Shown one piece after another: positions 47,487-58,540 of a stretch of 64,000 nt of DNA. The number at the start of each line of letters is the position of its first letter. Position 1 is the first letter of the stretch. The notes beneath the pieces were generated by a model. That model worked only from the letters and a program-made list of their open reading frames with translations. It did no database searches and was not told the DNA's origin. Made by a program: the position numbers and the translations under genes. The DNA is from Phragmites australis (lineage: Eukaryota; Streptophyta; Magnoliopsida; Poales; Poaceae), in contig NC_084936.1 of the NCBI RefSeq assembly GCF_958298935.1, positions 1,867,501 through 1,931,500 of the forward strand. The letters are read 5' to 3'.

Positions 47487-48132
47487 TCTATACTCTTATA
47501 AAATATACGAGCTGTGTCAGATCCGATTGATCTCCAACATTCATCCGAACTAATAAAAGGGTCAACGTGCAAAGTTGTTTCTCGTTACTCATTAAAAAAA
47601 AAAAATCAATCTCTTATTATTTATCTTCATACATAAACGTTTAATATTTTTCCTTCCATATATTTACCGTCAAGTTTCTTCAAAGGATACGCCGCCTCCC
47701 GTATTTCACCTACAACGTCGGATTTTTCAGAGGGTGCATCATCTCCCATATTTCGTCTACAATTCTGGCTTTCCGGAGAGGGTGCACCACTATCCACATG
47801 TCGTCTTCATAGTTGTCTACTACGAAGACCGCTTCCATCACACTATCTTTACACCAAGGTACTATGTGAGAATTATTTTTATCCCCTCACAAATCGGTGA
47901 CTATCTTGATTCTCCTCACAGTGTTGCTACGGACGAACAACTCTGAACGACATTGTTCCCTCCACCATCATGTCCAGTTACTTGTCATTCTACTTCCTCC
48001 TGAAATTACATGATCATGTTATGAATTTTGTGTATTCAAATCTCTATTTTGTTATGTTATATTCTTTTACTTTTTCAGATTGTTATATCCTGGATTGATT
48101 CCACGTATGTGAAACACGTGTGTAATTGCTAG
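47487..48132 (+). mobile_element. Small non-autonomous Helitron
   Basis: The left end TCTATACTCTTATAAAATATA has the 5'-TC start and the AT-rich form usual for grass Helitrons, preceded by A (47486). The right end holds the short hairpin CACGT...ACGTG, then about ten bases and CTAG (48129-48132), followed by T. This is the CTRR terminus with insertion between A and T. No Rep/helicase is encoded (646 bp). An internal minisatellite of about 48 bp occurs at 47685-47830. Confidence 0.72.
47685..47830. repeat. ~48-bp tandem repeat within the Helitron
   Basis: About 2.6 units start near 47685, 47732 and 47780. They share GGRTRCRCC..CTCCC.TATTTC.(C/T)CTACAA and a ..CAGAGGGTGCA junction. The last unit is the most diverged. 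Confidence 0.7.
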
Positions 48133-48909
48133 TTCCAAAAAAGGTTATTTTTATAACACTAATAATTTAGATTTTGAATTTTTTAAGTGATGTGAAATTC
48201 CCATGCAATAATGCATTGATTTTATTAATTTTTTCTGCGGATTGAGAGAGATGCCACTACAAAATTAATTTGCGACATTTGGAAAATGCTTTTTATATAT
48301 AGGATTCCTTCGTGGGTTCTGGAATCATGTGTCAAGCTCATTCAACCCGCGTTTTCCAGAGCGCACCATTTATGGTGGCGTTTTATTGTTTTTCTTTGTA
48401 TGATTAGCGGTTCTTTTTAGATAGAGGGAATGTGATCAAAATTCTTAGGATTTTGATAAATTTGAACTAAATCCTAAAACTTCTTGAAGTGCATGGACTT
48501 CATTCGAGGCCTGTGAATCAGTGAATGAGATGTTAATTTACAACATTCAGCACGTAATTTACTTTGCTGTATGGTGAATTATTCACACTTACCGAGTTTC
48601 TACTAGGAAGCGACTTGAACAATGTCTAATTGTCTATGGTGTATTTTAATTTTTCTTGCAATTACAAAAAAGTCGCACACATCACGGCACACTCAAGACA
48701 CACGCAGGCACTCACACAAGTGAAAGGTGGGCACCCGAACATGGTAGATGAAGTCGTACTCAGAACTTCATCTAGGTTAGTTAATGCAATGTTAACTTAT
48801 ACCACCTCCATGTAATTAGCTCGGTGTACCATAAATTTATACGGCCTTTCTAGAAGAACTTAAGCATCTCGACCGAGCTATTGACCGAGCATCTCTGCGG
48901 AGTATATAT

Positions 48910-49716
48910 AACTTTTTTCCGAAAGAAAAGGGTTTATATTAATTTAGAGAAATAGTACATCCTAAAACCCATAATTACAGAAAGAATCCTGAAACAAGAA
49001 AAAAAAAATATCTAGAACTTTCTTGCATCTTCTTCAGCTCTGACAATCTCCGCCGCTCTGCACGAGCCGAGACCGTGAAGCGAACCCCTCGCAATGAGAC
49101 CGTTGACCAACTCCAAGCATCGGAAATGCCACAACATCCAGCACTCTAGAACCACCGCCGAAGCACATCTAAGCTGCTGAAAGCGAATCGGCTGTTACGT
49201 CGCTGGCTCAAGCACAAGAAGACTTGATCCTCCACGACCACCTGCAAAGAAGCCTACGGCCAGGAGCTACAACCCACCAAAGGGATGGCAATGATACCCG
49301 ATCCCTTCACAGAAAAGGTCAACCCCACCAGCTGCGACTCGGTGCTCCAGCAAAAACAACACCTAACATACACATCGCACAACTAAATACATACCTCACA
49401 CAGCTTTTGTCGAAGATGACGCCGCAGATGGCGGCATCACCGGAGATAGCTCGAAGTAACAAAAGATCGTATAACGCCAGCATGCATCAATAGCACCACC
49501 GGAAAGACAAACAACCCCACTAGATTTACCGACATATAAGCTACTTTCTAAGCTACAGACCAGCCGGGTTTCCATCTACAACTTCCCCACCTCCTCCGGT
49601 GCTGATGAGGCCGCCAAAGGAGGGGAGTCGACGGGATCCACACCAGATTAGGAGGTGGCCCCGCTGCCTCCTTGCTCTACTGTAGAAGGGGACGAGCATC
49701 TCCCTCAGGTCGAGCA
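48910..49716 (-). mobile_element. LINE-like retroposon with 13-bp TSD
   Basis: Perfect 13-bp direct repeats GCGGAGTATATAT occur at 48897-48909 and 49717-49729. Read on the minus strand, the element ends with TTAATATAAACCC...TTTCTTTCGGAAAAAAG, a short A-rich tail at the left end. A long target duplication and A-rich 3' end point to target-primed reverse transcription. The GC-rich remainder (48910-49716) has open frames on both strands but no recognisable reverse transcriptase, so it is a 5'-truncated or non-autonomous copy. Confidence 0.7.
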
Positions 49717-51036
49717 GCGGAGTATATATCACTTTGATCGGCCATTGACCGGAATTCACATCAACATGATTCCAAACTTAATAAGGCAGATGCAAATGCA
49801 CACATATATATACACACACCTCCACGCATCCGTGTACAAAGTTGCATAAGGCGTGTGCGCTTCTAAAGTCACCACGTAGCAATTCTTATCGCCAATGTTA
49901 TCCTCCTCTCCGGCTTTGCTTACTTTCGACAATTATTCTCTCACCCCCAGCATTCTATCAGCAAAAATAGCATACTATCTAGAGTCAGATATTTCATCGA
50001 TCTTTCGCGTCATGCATGAACCTATATATCTAGAGTGATTTTATATGTGTACTATCTCTTGCATGTTTTCCTAGAACGCTTTCAGCCAAAATTTTAAAAC
50101 TTTAACCATTCTGTAAATAAAAAGTACTTACTTTTGGTTGAATATGAAAATCAACAGATCCATCATCAATCATATATACTCCATTGTCATTATTATAATT
50201 TTATTTACCTATGATAACGCATGCTTAATTAGAAAATGTAATGGTAAAACTTGTACACCAGATTCTTTAAGATGCCCTACACGACAGACAAATCACACAT
50301 GAGGTAGTATTGATTATCACATATTAATATTTATTGTGCTCTATTTTGGCAACTCTTATTTTTTTTATCAATTAGTTTCACCCATACATTATAGAAATCG
50401 AATATAAACAATTGATTCTGATAGACTTTATTGATATTCACCATCTAGCTTATGTGTAATGCTAACGAATTCGCTGCATCTTTGTGGTTTAGGGACATTG
50501 TCACTAAAATTATTTTTTTTTGGCGATTTGCTTTTTGCCCCTCACGGAAATTGGTCACCTCATGAAAATTCCCTAGTCTGTTTGTGTTTAGAGGTAAAAT
50601 AAAAAAGAGATTAGCTGTGAACATGTTAGTTAATTCGACTTAATAGCTACTCTCTCTCACACACACACTGGAGTTCATGTGGAAGGAAAACCGTGTCGAA
50701 GGTTATGCTAGAATATGCAAATGAGCCACATTTTTCTTTATGAGGTAATAGAATATGCTTCATAGCATACTGATGCCTAAAGTAGGAAAGTGCGCACATT
50801 CCCAAGGAAAAGAACATGGAATTTCAATGTATGCGAATGAATGAATTTTTCTGAACTTTTTGTTCATACCACCCCCAGTTATCTGCCTATTTCATGTTCT
50901 AATATCATCTATCTCCCTCCTTGAAAAACATTACACGCACCTTGAATCCATGCATGCTTATCTCCTTTATGTCATCTAGACGGATATATTGGACTAATGA
51001 ATAGGATTAGTTAATTACTACGCTAGTTAGTTACTA

Positions 51037-51292
51037 TTACCTTCATTCTTTTTTACTTGTTGTTTTGAACATGTATACAGTCTCTAATATATGCCTTTGA
51101 CTATTACTTTTTCTAAAAATTTGTTATTGAATGTTATTGAAAATATAGTTATTTGGAAGTATTTTTGTAATGAAAAATCATTAATACTATTTTCATGTGA
51201 AAATCCTAATACTTTCATATATATTAGAGATCAAAATTTCTGAAGTTTGATTGCACGTATCCTAAACTACATCTATTTGAGAACTAAGGGAG
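51037..51292. mobile_element. Stowaway-like MITE (diverged)
   Basis: The right end CTAAGGGAG-TA, complemented TACTCCCTTAG, matches a degraded left end TTACCTTCATTC. About 255 bp of AT-rich sequence without coding potential lie between. The family call is from terminal motif and size. Confidence 0.5.
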
Positions 51293-53495
51293 TATTAGAA
51301 TCTAACCAAAATGGCAGAACTAATATGTTGTAACAATATATTATGTGTGCTGATCATTGGAAGGTGTCATCTTATAAATTTTCATCAAGAATGGATGGAG
51401 ATATATATAGTACAATAGGTCGTGCAATGCATGATAATAATTCAAACATTTTGTGGCTTGTTATTTTTGTTTGACGTTTTAGTCTTGGGCTTGAATTATG
51501 TAACGAGATACTCAGGCCGCATGATCACAAGGGGTAGAGTTTGGAACATGCTTCTATTAAAAACATATTATGTGAGCCAAATTATCTATACAAATCAATA
51601 TGACTGCACGCCTTCTTAAGTGCGACTACACGCTTTTGTGGAACGAACCATATTTGCAATGCACATGTCCACGAAGCATGCGCATAAGACTATCTCTAAA
51701 GGATTCTCGTCAGAGATCAAAATCTCTTTATAAAAGAATTTTCGTTCTCTTCAGTGTTTTAACGGTTTCACTTCACGGTTTCTATCATGAAAAGATTCCT
51801 AATATCATTCCTTTCAGAACAGTATTCTCTCTTATTTTCCTTCACGAACTCCTTCGAAAGGAAACTGTTGGAGATGAAAGAAATAAAGGAAATAAGAACA
51901 GAGAGAGAAATTATGAAAAAAATAAAATGAAGGAAATATGGTTAAAGATGGTTTAAAGGAGCGATCGAGAAGCAAATAATATAATTGCGCCTTCTGCCTA
52001 CAAATATGTAATAAAAGTATGATAGATCCAAAGTGGCCGAAAGCTAAACAAAGAGGGCCATTACATCCCCATTTGCCAGTCAATTCTTTCCTTTCGTTCT
52101 TAGGAATTCAATCAACTCGATCAATCAAACTGAAAGTTTATGATTACACGCTCTTGCTTCTTCTAGGTAGTATAGCTGCTAGCTAAGAGCTATATAGGTA
52201 CGGGTAATTTTACACCTACAAAAAGTTTTTCAAAAAAAAATCTACTTACATGCTGACGTGGGTAACAACAACCGTGCTTGCTGATTTGAAGTTAGCAATT
52301 GAAAGGTTTCACGTGGGAGGATTTTTGTAAAACTTTTTTATTATAGGTGTAGCTTTACTCATAGTTAGGTAGAGAGCAGCTCGTACAAGCTTTAAGCTTT
52401 TTTAGCTAGTACAAGCTAAGTGACCATCGAATATTAAGAGTATAATGGTGTGGTCAGTGAAAGTTTCAAGCATGCATGTAAAACACACTATCAACTGTAA
52501 CAATTGCGACTTGCTGCATGAAATACATGGGGCAAAGCTAGGAGAAAGACACGATTTGATTCACTCGCTTTAAATCATGTTTTTTTAAGCACCGGATCCT
52601 CTTATCTAGGGTCTTCTTTGGAGATCTTTTAATGGAGTGCAAACCGGGGTTTGAACTCCGGACCGATGAAGACGCACCCTTATGTCTTACCGGTGTGCGC
52701 TCGTTTGCAAGGCCGTTCAAAAACAATTGCTTGTTTTAAATATGTGCATGCAGAATTTATAAATATTTATGCTGGGCATATGAAAATAGTATAATGTGTG
52801 CAAGTCTATTTTGAAAATAGTTTTTTAACACTATGGTCTATTAGGTTAGGTAAATATATTACACAAGAAGTTATACTGATGTTCAAGGTTATGTTCCAAT
52901 GACCGTGTCAGTGTTCGAAACATCGTATTTGTGACTAGAGAGATTAGTTAGCATTTGGTGCATGTCTAAAAAAATATCTCGTATCAAATAGTAAAGCAAT
53001 GCAACTTTTACTTGTGTGCCATCGGCTTATCACAATTCGACACAACGTACGTACTTATCCTCAGAAGCTAGTATTATTTTTGGTTGATAGACTTGTTTAT
53101 ATGTTGGATTTGATTCTCCTGTGGAAAACTATTAAAGAAGTGATGAAGTTCAGAATCGACTAATGGCATGAACTAGAATAGCATTCCATAATTAGGTCCA
53201 GAAAAGAACCAAGTCGGTTCTAAACAATGGCAATATAGGAGGAAAGGATGAGACTTAATACGTGGCAAGGGTCACTTTACATTCAACCAAATATTCCCCC
53301 AGATCATCTTGCAGAAGATATACACAAGTTTTTTTTTAAGAAGAAGATTTTTGCTAGGAAAAAGGAGAAGAAATCATGGTGTTATTTCTAGGAAGGATCC
53401 AGGGTATATTCAAAGTTTGAAAACCTTTTGCAGTGCAATAAGATACAGTGGGCTCCTTCGAAATTGAAGTGAGTCACACGATTATGAGATGTCGA
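51293..53495. other. AT-rich repeat-poor DNA without a recognised gene
   Basis: Isolated open frames (up to 118 codons at 51600-51956) lack domain or splice support. A segment at 52615-52720 with GGGGTTTGAACTCC resembles repeat-borne sequence common in grasses; it is not a foldable tRNA. Confidence 0.4.
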
Positions 53496-54740
53496 CGCTA
53501 CTGAAAAAAATTCTTATCTCTCATGGTTTTTTTTTTTTTTTTGATACGTGTAAAAAAATATCTTCCACAGTATCAATTGGAAACCATGTGATAAAAGTTA
53601 TACGGCTAGAACATGAGAGATAGCAAGTATACGTATCTCCCATATAGCAAGTATATATCTCCCACGGTTCCAAGCAGCAACGTGAGGGATAATATCACAC
53701 ATGGTTCTAATCACAAACTGTCAGGAATAATATTTTCATAATTAATATTTGTACTTTAAAGTTTGCAACTAATCTTTGGAAATTCATAATTTTTTCATAC
53801 GGACTCGTATGATGATATTTTTTATATGAAAATTGTAGCTCTTGATAAGATGTATAACTTTATAGTTAACAATTTTGTATTTGAAATCATCTAGGAATCT
53901 AAATCTGGGCCAACTTTATAGTTAACAATGTTGTATGTATGAAACATCGAAGCTCTTCTCTGACTTTATTATGGGCCAACTCAGTTCTGAGTTCAATGAA
54001 ACCTGAAATGATACAAATATATTGGTTAGATAAAAATATTACCTCTAATAGTAGTAATTACATGGTGAAATGATAATATATATAATAATTAAGGTGGCCT
54101 ATAATGGAGCCATGAAAAATAAGTGTCGATTTTCTTGTTTGTAGTGAGATATTCAAAAATTCATAATATATTTACATAAAATCGTAAGAAAAAACTTTAT
54201 AAAGTTGTAGATCTTGATGAAATCTATAATTTTGTAGTTGACAATATTTTTATTTAAGATCATCTAAATATCCAAATAATTATCGAAAGATTCGGACAAC
54301 AAAGATCAAAAGGAATACATATCCCATCATAGTTAGCAATATATGTTAGGTGAGTTTGTTAGGTGGATTTGCGCAGAGTCAAAAGAAGTCACAGGTTCTA
54401 AGTCTTTAGAATCGCATGACTGCATGAGCGCGAAAAATTGCCTGACTTGATGAGTTGCGATGTGGGACCATGTAGATAGCCGAGGGCGAGCTTCCTAACT
54501 AATCTTTTCGCAATATTTTGACGTCAAAATATTGATTGTTTTTTAAATAGCATCTCTGCTGAAACCATCTTAGATAAGTATTATGCCAAACGGGTCAAAA
54601 ACCATCTGGTTTAATCACTCGATTATCACTTACCCATAATTTTTAATGACTCGAAAACTGTCTGAGACGATGTTTTCCAAGCGGTCCGATATATGAGGTT
54701 TTCCAAGCGGTCTGAGATAAGCGTCTATGTACTATCAGGA
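53496..54740. mobile_element. CACTA-like sequence, ends not resolved
   Basis: The left edge CGCTACTGAAAAAAATTC is one substitution from the CACTACTGAAAA form. It is followed by inverted-type sub-terminal motifs (TCTCTCATGG, CATGAGAGATA, TCTCCCACGG, CGTGAGGGATA). Farther in, 'AAAGTTGTAGAT(C)TTGATGA' phrases like those inside the miniature CACTA at 34.5 kb recur (53835 and 54205). No matching right terminus or TSD was found. Confidence 0.4.
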
Positions 54741-54816
54741 AACAAAATGCTTACTATAATAAAATGTTGGACATTATGCCTCTCACTAAAATTAAGAAAA
54801 AAATGTTCTGACACGT

Positions 54817-56443
54817 TAAGAAATCAAGTTAAAATGTGTCTTGATTTTCTTATAATGAGTGATTGATATTGTCATTTATTTGGTTTGATAATCTTGGATT
54901 TTGCATGAGCTTCGATGTGATTTGAATTGATTTTAGATTTCATTTGAGCATAATGATTATGGACTAATTAGAATTAGAGTTGGAGATATGTGTTTGCTTG
55001 TCTCATAGTGTGCAGGTGATGGATGTAATTTGGCGGTCGACAACAGGATGATCGGGGCCAAGCGGAGTGCTTGGTGCCAAACGATCAAGGAGGCCGGGTG
55101 GAGTCAAGGGTGATCCTAACTGAATACGTGGAGGTCAAGCAAATCATTTAAGGCGAATGGAGATGGCGTGTTGACAAAGTCAAGCAAAGGAAATACCGGT
55201 GCAAATGACAAGGCGGCCCGAGGGATCGGAAGCGGGAGAGACTTGCCGGCAGTCAGGATCGCATGACGGAGTACACGCGTCGACATTGAAGCGCTTGCTT
55301 AAGGTGTAAGCAAGGCGGTGAGTCACGCTTTGAGAAGCGTGCAGGTGGTTTCGCGATTTGGCCTCAAAACCGTGGGAGGAGTGGAGGAGTATGTGGTGGG
55401 AGGACTGGAGGAGTATGTGGCACCATCGCAAAGCTTGCGTCGAGGCGAAGCTAAGTCTTGAAGGCGCCACGGCTGTCCAATGAATGAAGAAAAAAATGGA
55501 CCAAAATATCCTCGGTGATAGGTAGGAGTGCACTACAAGAGAGATGTATTTTGGGAGAAAACTAGGAAACTTAAGGACCAAGTTTCCTAGACCTATAAAT
55601 AGAGAAGTAGAGCTAGAGAGAACTTTGAACCAGCCACTTGAGCCCCCTTGTGCCACTCATTTGAGAACCTTAGAGCTAGATTTTTAGAGGAGAGAAGGAT
55701 GAGTGCTTAGCCTATGTAATAGGTGAGAGTTTTGAGAGATAAATCTTTGTAATCCGTCTAAAATAGGGCTGACCTCTTTGAGCAATTAAGTTTATGTTTT
55801 TACATATGCTTGAATTCCCCTCTTTCTAGTTTCCCTCTATTGGTTCACTTGCAAGTTTGTAAGTTTTTCGATTTTCGGTTTTGGTTTTTGGGCTGAAACT
55901 TCAGCACCTTGTGAAATCATTCTTCTTGTTGCTAGAGGTATAAAAACTCATATACGAGTGTATTCTCATGGGTCTTGAGTACCCTTACCTCTAGATCATC
56001 AATTTGTAGAGGTTTCTTGCCCGGTGATCTTTTTCTTTGAGCTGCAATATTTCACCTTTGCAGGGTTATTTTTCTTGATGCTAGTAGCTTAAATACTCAC
56101 ATACTCATTTATTTGAGCGGGTCTTGAGTCCCCTTGCCACTAGATTATCATCTTGGAGGACAACCTTGTTCGGTATCCATCTTCTCTAGTTTCTTAGAAA
56201 ATTGCGAGTTTTTTTCACAAAGACACATGGAATAGTCTTAAATAGAACATATAGTTCATATTCCATCCGTGATGTCATGTTGCCATACAACTAATCATAT
56301 TGCTTTTTCTCTCTGATTCTTTTGCTTCCACTTGAGAGTTTTAAGGTGCGTTAGGTGAGAAATAGAAAAAGACTATCTATTTCGAAAAAAAATTATTGAG
56401 ACGTCTATTCACCCCCCCTCTAATCACCATTCTTGATCCTACA
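54817..56443 (+). mobile_element. Solo LTR of family X, forward orientation
   Basis: The 1627-bp unit ends ...CACCCCCCCTCTAATCACCATTCTTGATCCTACA and is flanked by CACGT on both sides (54812-54816 and 56444-56448). A TATA box (TATAAAT) lies at 55594-55600, with AGAGAAGTAGAGCTAGAGAG downstream. The CACCCCCCCTCTA...GATCCTACA end is common in grass copia-type LTRs. The first two bases are TA, not TG, probably a mutation. No internal genes follow. The same family occurs at 4940-6334, 58541-61262 and 61268-62445. The 158-codon frame at 55180-55656 lies within the LTR and is not called. Confidence 0.8.
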
Positions 56444-58282
56444 CACGTGCACCGTACCTATATTCATTGGAGAAGAAAACAAGATGGTGCTGTTTTGTGT
56501 CCTCTCCTTGGTTACAAAGGCGACCGGAACCGTAGGCGGGCTCCTCTGCTTGGAAAACACACAGTTCCTTTCCTTCCAAATTGCCTAATGAAGTGACTAC
56601 CGCCATATGTGTCCTCTTTGCAAAAAAAAAAAAGAAAAAGAAAAAGAAAAGGAGGAAGATACAGCCATATCCTTTTACATTTACATGACCATATATTAAT
56701 TCTTCCATCAAGAACCAGAACACAAGTTGAACATGTATGCTGTTGTAGCTTGGTCAGTACGTGACTCCTTGTAACACATTGTCCGGTCCATCATCCAGGA
56801 TTCCAGGTGCTATGTACACATCCAGGCCTGGAACCGTTTGTGCTTGTAATCTACGCCATGCATGCGTGCGTGCAATCTGACACCTGCAACATCGTCGATA
56901 CTTATCGCCTCATGACTCACCGATGGAACATATGGCATATCTATGTTCATGCTACGTGTGCCAGACTTTTGCGCGTCGATGGTAATTCGTTCCTAGCTCA
57001 CAGCAGAGATAGAATCAGGAGGCAGTCAAAACTTATCGCCCTTGCGAATATGGATATTATTCTTCAGTGACAGATCGATCTTGACGGGTAGAAAGATGCA
57101 TGGATCATATCTAATTCATATACCGGCCGTGGCTTCGTTTTCTTCAGTTTATGTGCGTCTGAAGGGAGCATTCCAGCCCACAGACTCGATCTCTAAAACA
57201 GGAGAATTGGTTCATGACCACGAGCTATCTACCTAGTTTTCACACCTTTCAGCCAATAAAAATTGTGCATTCGGTTTTCCCCCCTTAATTTGATTTAGAG
57301 TCTCTTTGAATGCATGAATCAAAAAACACAAGAAAAAGAGATTTTCTAGTTGCCAATCGCATGAGATTATGCTTATCTCTCAGTCGAATTTTTTTATGTT
57401 GTAATATGCATTATTGTATGTTGCAATAGTTCTTCATCTTTTTTATCTGTTGCAATATGTATTAATGTATGTTGCAATAGGTATTTTTGAATGTTACAGT
57501 AGTTTTTTCTTATTTGTTGCAACTGTTATTTATGTTTGTTGCAGTTTCTTCGTCTTTGTTGCAACGTTAGAGAAACAGATATATATTGTTATATGTTGCA
57601 ACAAGTGTTTTTGTTTGTTGCAGTAGTTCTTCACAGATGTTGAGTGGTTAAGAAAAAATGTTGAGACAAAGCAAAAATCTAAGTCACCTTAGAAGGAGAC
57701 ATAGCCATAGAAAAAAAATGCAGGAATGTAATAGGAATTTCAAAGCGGATAGCTGCAAACACATGACATACTGGAATGCCCTTATTATGGATGCAACGCA
57801 TGAAAAACACAATAATTTGGAGGGAGAGAAGAACACCACAGATGAATTTTTCCATAAGGTTGAATTCATGTTAGAATCCTCCAAAAAAATTATATGAATT
57901 ATAGAATTTCAGTATGTTTCAATGGGCTAATGGAAGATTATTTCCTATAGGATTCGATTCATTTGAATCTTTCATTTCCTTTGCTCCATAGAGGCCTTAA
58001 ATTGGACATACTTATTTTTCAGATATATATTTAGATCGAATATATGCATATGATTTGTATGTATTTATGTTGTGAAAAAATTTCATGTTACTATATTTAA
58101 AAAGGCGCGTTGTCGTAGAAATTGGTGGCATAATGGGTGGGCAAGGATGCCTTACTCGTCTCTCTCTCTCTTTTTGAGAAACATCATCTGCTTGACCTGT
58201 CACTGCAGCAGCGTCTTACATGGACCCAGCCAGCGTGATTGAGGGCCAAATGGCCTTTCCGTGAAAACTTGAGGACAAAAAT
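56444..58282. other. Intergenic DNA with a TTGCAA-rich tract
   Basis: Contains an A-rich tail (56621-56651) and the repeat tract described separately. No gene was recognised. Confidence 0.45.
57395..57640. repeat. Degenerate 'TGTTGCAATAG' repeats
   Basis: About nine copies of (T)GTTGCA(A/G)TAG spaced 20-30 bp apart with T-rich fill. A decayed short-period array. Confidence 0.7.
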
Positions 58283-58414
58283 CGATCTTGATACGCTGCT
58301 AAGTTTTCACCGAAATTCATTTAAATCTATGTTGATTCGCTGCTGAGTTTTCACCGAAAATAATTTAAATCGATCTTGATACGCTGCTGAGTTTTCACCG
58401 AAATTCATTTAAAT
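58283..58414. repeat. Three exact-phase 44-bp tandem units
   Basis: Units at 58283-58326, 58327-58370 and 58371-58414 all have the form C(G/T)AT.TTGAT(A/T)CGCTGCT(A/G)AG, TTTTCACCGAAA, ATTTAAAT. Units 1 and 3 are almost identical; unit 2 has a few substitutions. Confidence 0.92.
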
Positions 58415-58540
58415 TTTGCCCAGTCCGGTAGGTCGGGAAGGAGGATAATCGTCAACAATTCTATGGCCTACTAACGTACTAGCCCCAACTAATCGATCAA
58501 CGGTCCACTATGCTCCTGGTAGAACAGTATCTTCCTTCTT

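Noticed and set aside
52610..52720. tRNA-like segment with GGGGTTTGAACTCC
   Set aside because: T-arm-like motif only; no acceptor stem, D-arm or anticodon arm could be paired around it.
55180..55656. 158-codon minus-strand ORF
   Set aside because: Lies wholly within a family X LTR; the related copies at 4.9 and 60-62 kb do not keep the frame open.
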